Positions 9,432 to 15,749 of a stretch of 64,000 bases of DNA are shown piece by piece. Below the pieces are notes generated by a model that did no database searches, had not been told where the DNA came from, and was given only the letters and a program-made list of their open reading frames with translations. Position numbers and translations under genes: made by a program. Each line of letters opens with the position of its first letter. Position 1 is the stretch's first letter. This stretch comes from JBBQXK01 sp038209775 (GTDB lineage: Bacteria; Pseudomonadota; Alphaproteobacteria; Rhodobacterales; Rhodobacteraceae): NCBI GenBank assembly GCA_038209775.1, contig JBBQXK010000009.1, positions 38,898-102,897 of the forward strand. Direction: 5' to 3'.

Positions 9432-10072
9432 CCGGCGGTTCGCAGGGGGTGGGCAGGGCGATTGCACGTCTGGCGGCATCGTCGGGGGTGGTACTGGCGG
9501 GGCGGGATCAAACCGACGGCGATGCGGTGACGGCGTGGCTGGGGGTGCCAGCGGTGTTTGTGGGCGGCGATCTGGCCGATCCCGAAGTGCCTGCGATGAT
9601 TGCAGAGGCGGCACTGGACCGGTTCGGGCGGATCGACGGGCTGGCGAATGCGGCGGGGCTGACCGACCGGGGGTCGGTTGTGACCGGGGATGTGGCGTTG
9701 TGGGACCGGCTGTATCGTCACGTCCTGTCGATGAACGCCTATTGCGGCATGCCGGAACTGGCAGTCTATGCCGCGACCAAGGGAGCGCTGGCGACGCTGA
9801 CCAGGAACGCGGCGAACGCGCATCTGGCGGACCGTGTCCGCGTCAACGGCATCATGACGGGCTGGGGTGCATCCCACGCCGAAGAACAGAAGCGGGCCGC
9901 GACTTTGGGCAAGGGTGAAAGTTGGGCGGCACAGGTGGCCGCAGGGATGCCGCTGAGGCAGCTGCTGAGCGTGGATGAGGTGGCGCTGCTGGCGGTGTTC
10001 CTGTTGTCGGATACCGGCGGCCTGATGACCGGCGCGCTGGTCGACATGGAACAGAAGGTGGTTGGCGCATGA
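9416..10072 (+). CDS. Short-chain dehydrogenase/reductase, probable internal deletion
   Basis: The 218-residue SDR has the cofactor motif VVVVTGGSQGVGRAIA at the very N-terminus and the active-site pair YAATK (Tyr/Lys). Between DVALWDRLYRHV and LSMNAYCGMPE the family normally has about 25-35 more residues, covering the helix with the catalytic Asn and strand 5. Here they are absent and the frame is kept. The usual residues ahead of the first strand also seem missing, consistent with the deletion that removed the end of the upstream permease. It was probably a sugar/polyol dehydrogenase and is likely inactive. It overlaps the next gene by 4 bp. Confidence 0.65.
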   Translation: MVVVVTGGSQGVGRAIARLAASSGVVLAGRDQTDGDAVTAWLGVPAVFVGGDLADPEVPAMIAEAALDRFGRIDGLANAAGLTDRGSVVTGDVALWDRLYRHVLSMNAYCGMPELAVYAATKGALATLTRNAANAHLADRVRVNGIMTGWGASHAEEQKRAATLGKGESWAAQVAAGMPLRQLLSVDEVALLAVFLLSDTGGLMTGALVDMEQKVVGA

Positions 10073-11097
10073 CGCATCGCTTGCAGGCCGAGGGGATTTC
10101 GGCGGGGTTCATTCCAGACTGTGGGGTTCTGGCCGACCTGTCGGTCGTGGATCAGGGCGCGACCGTGGCCCCGATGCACCGCGCGCCGTGGATTGGTGAG
10201 CCTGTGCCACCCGGCTCACCGCCACATCAGGTGCTGCTGCAGGGTGATTTCTTCTGTGCGCCGTTCGGCGATGCCAGTGCCGACGGGGCACCGCTGCATG
10301 GCTGGCCCGCGAACGGGCACTGGACGGTGCAAGACGCGTCACCCGCACAAATGATGGCGGTGCTGGACCGGACTGTGATGGGCGCACGGGTGACGAAGTC
10401 GCTGGCGGTCCGCGACGGGCATCCGTTTGTCTATCAGACCCATGTGTTTACGGGCGGTGCTGGGCGGATCGGGGCGGCCAATCACGCGATGGTCAGCCTG
10501 CCGCATGGCGGGATGATCTCGGTGTCGCCCAAGGTGCTGTGGCGCACGCCGCCGGGGATGGTCGAGCCTGACCCGTCGCGGGGCCGTTCGGCCTTGCGCT
10601 ATCCCGCGACCGCAACCGATCCGCACTTTTTCCCCGGGCGCGAGGGGCCGGTTGACCTGACGCTGTACCCATTTGGCCCCGCGCATGAGGATTTCGTGGT
10701 GGCGCTGGAACCGCCCGGCGCGCATCTGGCTTGGACGGCAGTGGTACGTCCGGTCGAGGGCGATTGCTGGCTGTCGCTGCGCCGCGCGGATGAGGCCCCC
10801 GCGACGATGCTGTGGCATTCCAACGGCGGGCGCGACTATGCCCCCTGGCTGGGGCGGCACCGGGGGTGTCTGGGGATCGAGGAGGGGTTTCATGGCCCGA
10901 TCCTTGGGGCTGATGATCCTGACCGGCGCGATCTTGTGTTGGGGGGCGAGCGGCGCATCCGCCATGTGACCGGGGCGTTTCGCTGGCCTTCGGGGGCGCG
11001 GGTGGTGGCGGTGGCGGTTGATGGCGGGGCGGTGATCGTGACCGGGGCGGGCGGGGCCGAGCGGCGGCTGGGGTACGACCCCGGGCATCTGGCATAG
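10069..11097 (+). CDS. Hypothetical protein, possibly a carbohydrate mutarotase-like fold
   Basis: I do not recognise this 342-residue protein with confidence. It lacks a signal peptide or membrane segment and is rich in Trp, His and Gly with many short beta-like stretches (PHQVLLQGDFFCAPFGD, FVYQTHVFTGGAGRIG, HAMVSLPHGGMISVSPKV). This resembles the all-beta galactose mutarotase/aldose-1-epimerase superfamily, but catalytic residues cannot be assigned. It is coupled by a 4-bp overlap to the SDR upstream, and an oxidoreductase follows 11 bp downstream. A role with the sugar handled by this locus is inferred from context. Confidence 0.6.
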   Translation: MTHRLQAEGISAGFIPDCGVLADLSVVDQGATVAPMHRAPWIGEPVPPGSPPHQVLLQGDFFCAPFGDASADGAPLHGWPANGHWTVQDASPAQMMAVLDRTVMGARVTKSLAVRDGHPFVYQTHVFTGGAGRIGAANHAMVSLPHGGMISVSPKVLWRTPPGMVEPDPSRGRSALRYPATATDPHFFPGREGPVDLTLYPFGPAHEDFVVALEPPGAHLAWTAVVRPVEGDCWLSLRRADEAPATMLWHSNGGRDYAPWLGRHRGCLGIEEGFHGPILGADDPDRRDLVLGGERRIRHVTGAFRWPSGARVVAVAVDGGAVIVTGAGGAERRLGYDPGHLA

Positions 11098-11108
11098 GGC
11101 TGCGGACG

Positions 11109-12179
11109 ATGGCGTTTCGGGTGGCGGGGATCAATTTCGACCACATGCACATGGGAGACCTGCTGCGGCAGGTGCAGGATCATAAGGGTGCCGACATCGT
11201 GGGCATCTGCGACGGCGACCCCGCACGGATGGCAGGGGCTGTCACTGCCTTTGGCATTCCGCCGGGCCTTGTGTTCACCGATGTGGCCGCCTGTCTGGCC
11301 ACCCGGCCCGACATGGTGATCCTGTGCCCCGCCACCGCCGACCATGCCCGTTATGTCGAACAGGTGTCGGGCCATACCCGGCTGATCCTGCTGGAAAAAC
11401 CCTTTGCCGCCAGTCTGGCCGATGCCGACCGGATGATTGCCGCCTGTGCCGCGAAAGGCACCCTTCTGGCGATCAACTGGCCGCTGGCGTGGTATCCGCC
11501 CCATATCACCACCAAGCGGATGATCGACGACGGCACGATAGGCACCGTAACCGAGGTGCATTTTTATGACGGAAACCGGGGGCCGCTTTACCATCTGGCC
11601 GACAAGGTCGAGGTCAGCCGCGAAGAGGTGGAGCGTCAGAAGCCGGGGTCATGGTGGTACAAGGCGGCATCCGGGGGCGGGTCCTTGCGGGACTACCTCG
11701 GCTATGGGGCGACGCTTGGCACCTGGTTCCTGAACGGCGAGGCTCCGCTGGAGGTGACGGCGGTGACATGGGGCGCACCCGGGCTGGAGGTGGACGAACA
11801 TGCCGTCTGCGTGCTGCGCTATGCCCGGGGGCTAAGCCGGATGGAGACGCGGTGGGGCACCTTCACCGACCCATGGACGCTGCAACCCCAGCCGAAATGC
11901 GGGTTCGTCGTGGTCGGGACCGAAGGCACGATTTCATCGTATGACTATGAGGATCACGTCACCGTCCAGACCCGCGCGCGGCCACAGGCGACGGTGGTGC
12001 CGAACGATCCGCTGGCGGCACCGTTCCGCGCCCCGGTCGAGTATCTGCTGCACTGCCTGGAAACCGGCATACCGGTGACCGGCCCGCTTGACCCCGCCAT
12101 TTCGCGGACCGGGCAGCGGATTGTCGATACCGCCCATGCCTCGGCCAAGGCCGGGAGTACCTTGCCGCTGGTGGGCTGA
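11109..12179 (+). CDS. Gfo/Idh/MocA family oxidoreductase
   Basis: The 356-residue protein has the family layout: an N-terminal nucleotide-binding domain, the LLEKPFAAS motif (EKP Lys near residue 97) and a C-terminal substrate domain with SLRDYLGYGATLGTWF. The first strand reads FRVAGINFDHMHMG instead of GxGxxG, a variant of the dinucleotide loop, so cofactor use is uncertain. The stop (12177-12179) directly abuts the ATG of the next oxidoreductase. It probably oxidises or isomerises a sugar in this pathway and appears intact. Confidence 0.85.
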   Translation: MAFRVAGINFDHMHMGDLLRQVQDHKGADIVGICDGDPARMAGAVTAFGIPPGLVFTDVAACLATRPDMVILCPATADHARYVEQVSGHTRLILLEKPFAASLADADRMIAACAAKGTLLAINWPLAWYPPHITTKRMIDDGTIGTVTEVHFYDGNRGPLYHLADKVEVSREEVERQKPGSWWYKAASGGGSLRDYLGYGATLGTWFLNGEAPLEVTAVTWGAPGLEVDEHAVCVLRYARGLSRMETRWGTFTDPWTLQPQPKCGFVVVGTEGTISSYDYEDHVTVQTRARPQATVVPNDPLAAPFRAPVEYLLHCLETGIPVTGPLDPAISRTGQRIVDTAHASAKAGSTLPLVG

Positions 12180-13272
12180 ATGGCGGGGCGGGATGACTAT
12201 GCTCTGACGACAGGGCAGGCGGGTGACGTGCCTGCGCCCGAGCTTGACTATCTGCCACCCCGGCCCCGGCAGCCGCACCGGATTGCGCTGGTGGGGGCGG
12301 GGGATTTCGTTTGCGCATCTTGACGCCTACCGCAGCCACGGGTTTGTCGTGGGTGTCATCCCGTCGCGGGATGTGGCGCGGGCCACGGCACGGCGGGATG
12401 AGTTCGCGCCAAGGGCCGAGGTGATGACCGACTATGCGGCCCTGCTGGCGCGTGACGATATCGACGTGATCGACCTGACCCCCCACCCCGCCGAACGCCT
12501 GCCGATGATCGAGGCCGCCCTGCGCGCGGGCAAGCATGTGCTGAGCCAGAAGCCCTTTGTCACCGATCTGGACGAAGGTGAACGGCTGTGCGCGCTGGCT
12601 GACGCGCAGGGGCTGCATCTGGCGGTCAACCAGAACGGATGCTGGGCGCCGCATCTGGCGTGGATGCGGGCGGCGGTGCGGGCGGGGATGGTCGGGCGGG
12701 TGATGTTGCTGCATGTCGCCGTCCACTGGGATCACCGCTGGATCGCGGGCACGCCGTTTGCCGGTATGGCGGATGTGGTGATGTACGATTTCTGGGTGCA
12801 CTGGTTCGACTTTGTGACGTCGGTCTTGGGCCGTTCGGCGCGGCGGGTGCAGGCGCAGGCGGTACAGGGGCCAGAGGTGGAATTTCCGCCGATGCTGGCC
12901 TCGGCCATGATGGATTTCACCGATGCACAGGCCAGCCTTGTGTTCGACGCGGCCACCCCCTTTGGCCCGCACGACACCACCTATATCGCCGGCACTATGG
13001 GCAGCCTGATGTCGTCAGGCCCCGATCTGGGGCGGCAGACGGTAACCCTGCATACCGCCGCAGGGATCGCGCGGCCGGTGTTGCGGGGACGGTGGTTCAA
13101 CGACGGGTTCGCCGGGGCGATGGGGGCGCTGTTGGTCGCAATCGAGACGGGTGTGCCGCCCGAGAACAGCGCGCGCGGCAATCTTGTCAGCCTGGCGCAC
13201 ACCTTTGCCGCGTTGCACAGCGCCGCCACAAGTGAGGCTGCCGTGCCCGGAGTGGTGCGGACGCGGGGGTGA
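12180..13272 (+). pseudogene. Gfo/Idh/MocA family oxidoreductase, frameshift in a G run
   Basis: Translation from ATG 12180 (immediately after the previous stop) gives a leader ending PHRIALVGAG, the first Rossmann strand. The frame is then lost at CGGGGG near 12300. The continuation ISFAHLDAYRSHGFVVGVIP is in the +1 frame and runs uninterrupted to 13272 with VLSQKPFVTDLDEG (the EKP-like motif) and YDFWVHWFDF. A change in length of the G run explains it: one base extra or two missing. Without the leader the nucleotide-binding loop is lost. This could be decay, slippage or a sequencing error. Confidence 0.72.
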
Positions 13273-13305
13273 GTGCGTGGCAGGGCGGACCTGCCACGCG
13301 GGCCG

Positions 13306-13845
13306 TCACTTTGGCCCGATCATCATCACCATCTGCTTGCCTTCAAGGCGCGGCATCGATTCGACCTTGCCGCCATCGCCCACATCGGTGGCGACCCGGT
13401 TCAACAGTTCCAGACCCAGTTGCTGGTGCGCCATCTCGCGGCCACGAAAGCGCAGGGTGACCTTAACCTTGTCGCCCTCTTCCAGGAACTTCATCACCGA
13501 GCGCATCTTGACGTCATAGTCATGCGTGTCAGTGCCCGGGCGGAACTTGATTTCCTTGATCTCGATGATGTGCTGCTTGCGCCGGGCCTCTGCCTCGCGT
13601 TTTTGCTGCTCATACTTGAACTTGCCGAAGTCCATGATCTTGCACACCGGCGGCTCGGCATTGGGCGATATTTCGACCAGATCAAGCCCGGCCTCTTCGG
13701 CCATCTGCATCGCCCGGGCGGGTGTGACCACGCCCACATTCTCGCCATCGGCCCCGATCAGGCGAATCTCTGCCCCGCGTATGCGGTCGTTGACGCGGGG
13801 GCCTGTGTCGCGTTGCGGCGGGGCGTTGTGTGGTCTGCGGGCTAT
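13306..13845 (-). CDS. infC: Translation initiation factor IF-3
   Basis: IF-3 binds the 30S subunit and enforces start-codon fidelity. The product is 179 residues (E. coli 180): N-domain with RVNDRIRGAEIRLIGADGE, linker KFKYEQQKREAEARRKQ, and C-domain with EIKEIKFRPGTDTHDYDVK and KVTLRFRGREMAHQQLG. The conserved start ARRPHNAPPQRD is preceded by ATA at 13845-13843, with AAAGGA eight bases upstream. No ATG, GTG or TTG occurs between there and MQMAEE, which lies inside the N-domain. An AUA start is therefore the best choice. It fits the known infC habit of rare starts (AUU in E. coli) that let IF-3 repress itself. A TTG about 30 codons upstream has no matching conserved sequence. Confidence 0.93.
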   Translation of the reverse strand: MARRPHNAPPQRDTGPRVNDRIRGAEIRLIGADGENVGVVTPARAMQMAEEAGLDLVEISPNAEPPVCKIMDFGKFKYEQQKREAEARRKQHIIEIKEIKFRPGTDTHDYDVKMRSVMKFLEEGDKVKVTLRFRGREMAHQQLGLELLNRVATDVGDGGKVESMPRLEGKQMVMMIGPK

Positions 13846-14026
13846 GGCGCTCGTCCTTTGGTGGTTTCCGTTCTGCGCGCGAATGGTAGTCGCTGGCGGT
13901 GCCAGCTTCAACCACAATCGTGGGGGGAGAGGGGAGGCGGAGGACGCGGCCTTTCCAATGCCGCGTGTTTCTGGCATGCTTGTACACGTTGCCGACATCC
14001 TGTGCGGCGTGTCCCTGGAGACAGTT

Positions 14027-14455
14027 ATGAAGAACGTGATCATCGGCCTTATCCTGATCGTGGCGGCCGGCCTTGGCTACTACCAGTTCAGCTATGCCCC
14101 GGCGCAGAAGGCCGCAGCCGAAGCCGCAAAGGCCGCCATGATGGCCGCAGACGAAGCCGCGGCAAAGGTTGCCGAAGAGGCCGCCGCTGCTGCGAAGGCC
14201 GCTGAAGAGGCTGCTGCCACGGCTGCCGCCGACGCTGCTGCCGCTGCCGACACGGCCACGACGTCGGTCACCGATGCGGCTGCCGCGCTGGATCCGGCGG
14301 CGTTCGATGCGGCCAAGATCACCGCGATGATCGACGGCTCGGCGCTGGACGATGCCACCAAGACCACGCTCAAGGCCGCCGTGACCGCCGCCGCCGGAAA
14401 TCCGGCGCTGGTGCAGGGTGCCATCGACCAGGTCAAGGCCGCGATGGGTCTCTGA
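14027..14455 (+). CDS. Membrane-anchored alanine-rich coiled-coil protein A
   Basis: This 142-residue protein has no family I can name. Residues 4-22 form one N-terminal membrane anchor (VIIGLILIVAAGLGYYQF). A rod of Ala with Glu/Lys/Asp at heptad/hendecad spacing follows (about 30-85, for example AAAKVAEEAAAAAKAAEEA). The C-terminal domain of about 55 residues starts ALDPAAFDAAKITAMID and ends QVKAAMGL. The same three-part layout occurs in the neighbour at 14601-15401, indicating tandem duplication. The rod and C-terminal domain are probably periplasmic. It is divergent from infC. Confidence 0.8.
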   Translation: MKNVIIGLILIVAAGLGYYQFSYAPAQKAAAEAAKAAMMAADEAAAKVAEEAAAAAKAAEEAAATAAADAAAAADTATTSVTDAAAALDPAAFDAAKITAMIDGSALDDATKTTLKAAVTAAAGNPALVQGAIDQVKAAMGL

Positions 14456-14470
14456 TCCGGCGCGTGCTGT

Positions 14471-14518
14471 CTGCCGTGGCCTGCGATGCGGGTCACGGCA
14501 GGCTTGCCGATTTTCAAG
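14471..14518 (+). terminator. Probable rho-independent terminator after rod protein A
   Basis: CTGCCGTG (14471-14478) pairs with CACGGCAG (14494-14501) as perfect 8-bp arms. A second small hairpin (CGGCA-GGCT-TGCCG, 14496-14509) overlaps it and is followed by ATTTT. The two stems are mutually exclusive. Confidence 0.5.
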
Positions 14519-14600
14519 CCGTCTTTTCAACGCAACACAATTCTGTCATCTAGGCATCGCCGTCGCGCTGTCATGCGGCCCCTGGGGTCTGGAGACTGAC

Positions 14601-15401
14601 ATGAACAAGAGCTTTATCAGTATCGTCATCATCGTGGTGGCTTTGGGCCTGGGCTATTACCAGTTCAGTGTCGTCCCCGCACAACGCATCGCCGCCGAGG
14701 CTGTCGCGGCGGAACAAGCCGCCAAGAAGGCCGCAGACGACGCCGCTGCCAAAGCCGCAGAAGAGGCTGCCGCCGCCGCCAAGAAGGCCGCAGACGACGC
14801 CGCTGCCAAAGTCGCAGAAGAGGCTGCCGCCGCCGCCAAGGCTGCGGAAGAGGCCGCCGCTGCTGCCAAGGCTGCCGAAGAGGCCGCTGCCGCCAAGGCC
14901 GCGGAAGAGGCCGCCGCTGCTGCAAAAGCCGCCGAGGAAGCCGCCGCTGCCGCCAAGGCTGCCGAAGAGGCCGCTGCCGCCAAGGCCGCAGAAGAAGCCG
15001 CCGCTGCTGCAAAAGCCGCCGAAGATGCCGCCGCCGAAGCGGCTGCGGCCGCTGCCAAGGCAGCCGAGGATGCCGCTGCGCAAGCCGCCGCCGACGCTGC
15101 CGCTGCTGCCGAAGCCGCTGCGGCGGATGCCGCTGCAGCCGCTGCTGCCGAAGCCGCTGCTGCCGAAGCCGCCGCTGCTGAAGCTGCCGCCGGGCAGGCT
15201 GTGACCGATGCTGCGACTGCCACTGCCGCAGCCCTTGACCCGGCTTCGTTCGATGCGGCTGCGGTGGGCGCGATGATCGACGCCTCGTCCTTGGCCGATG
15301 CCCGCAAGGCCGGGCTGAAATCGGCCATCGCTGCCGCCGGCAGTGACCCGGCGCTGATCACGGCGGTGTTGGCGCAGGTGAAGGCCGCCTTGGGGCTGTA
15401 A
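14601..15401 (+). CDS. Membrane-anchored alanine-rich coiled-coil protein B
   Basis: The 266-residue paralogue of the protein at 14027 has an anchor (ISIVIIVVALGLGYYQFSVV, residues 6-25), an approximately 160-residue Ala/Glu/Lys/Asp rod made of 11-residue units such as AAEEAAAAAKA, and the same C-terminal domain (ALDPASFDAAAVGAMID to QVKAALGL). The rod is about three times longer than in protein A. The GLGYYQFS motif after the anchor is identical in both. The role is unknown; an envelope spacer or tether is inferred. The opposite strand is also open here because Ala-rich repeats read as Ala/Ser-rich antisense; that frame is not credible. Confidence 0.82.
   Translation: MNKSFISIVIIVVALGLGYYQFSVVPAQRIAAEAVAAEQAAKKAADDAAAKAAEEAAAAAKKAADDAAAKVAEEAAAAAKAAEEAAAAAKAAEEAAAAKAAEEAAAAAKAAEEAAAAAKAAEEAAAAKAAEEAAAAAKAAEDAAAEAAAAAAKAAEDAAAQAAADAAAAAEAAAADAAAAAAAEAAAAEAAAAEAAAGQAVTDAATATAAALDPASFDAAAVGAMIDASSLADARKAGLKSAIAAAGSDPALITAVLAQVKAALGL
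14700..15190 (+). repeat. Tandem Ala-rich coding repeat
   Basis: Within protein B, near-identical GCC/GCTGCC/GAAGAG units of about 33 bases recur (GCCGCTGCCGCCAAGGCC and GAAGAGGCCGCCGCTGCT, with variants). They encode 11-residue hendecads. Such repeats expand and contract by recombination, which would explain the different rod lengths of proteins A and B. Confidence 0.75.
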
Positions 15402-15422
15402 TCCCGGGGCCGAAAAACTCCG

Positions 15423-15462
15423 ACGCCGCGAATGCCGGGGGCGGCTTTCGCGGCGTTTGTTT
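15423..15462 (+). terminator. Rho-independent terminator after rod protein B
   Basis: ACGCCGCGA (15423-15431) pairs with TCGCGGCGT (15448-15456), a 9-bp GC-rich stem, followed directly by TTGTTTG. It lies 21 bp beyond the stop of protein B. Confidence 0.7.
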
Positions 15463-15511
15463 GTGCGGCTGTGATGGACAATGCCGCTGCTGCCGCCTAT
15501 TCGGTGATCCC

Positions 15512-15745
15512 ATGACATGGGATGAAGAGATCGACGCCACTGGCCTTTTGTGCCCGCTGCCGGTGCTGCGGGCGCGCAAGCGGTTGCGCGCGATGGGGCC
15601 GGGGCAGGTGCTGCGCCTGATCGCGACCGATCCTGCCGCGGTGATTGACGTGCCGCATTTCTGCGCCGAGGCGGGGCATGCCCTGATCGGCACCGAAGCG
15701 GCGGCTGCGGCACAGGTGTACCTGATCCGCCGCCGCGCCGACTGA
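15512..15745 (+). CDS. TusA-family sulfurtransferase-like protein
   Basis: The small 77-residue cytoplasmic protein of the SirA/TusA fold has the signature DATGLLCPLPVLRARKRL, with the catalytic Cys at about residue 14 in the CPxP motif. TusA proteins hand persulfide sulfur to tRNA thiolation, to cofactor assembly and to FdhD-type factors. The position next to moeA, mobAB and fdhD (on the other strand, 3' ends facing) suggests sulfur supply for molybdenum/tungsten cofactor, but this is inferred. ATG 15512 was chosen because the family N-terminus begins just before the DATGLLCP strand. Confidence 0.85.
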   Translation: MTWDEEIDATGLLCPLPVLRARKRLRAMGPGQVLRLIATDPAAVIDVPHFCAEAGHALIGTEAAAAAQVYLIRRRAD

Positions 15746-15749
15746 CCAG

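Noticed and set aside
14657..15481. Long antisense open frame rich in Ala and Ser opposite the rod protein B gene
   Set aside because: It mirrors the sense repeat: GCC/GCT/GAA/AAG codons read backwards give Ala, Ser and Leu without stops. It has no ribosome site, domain or independent support.
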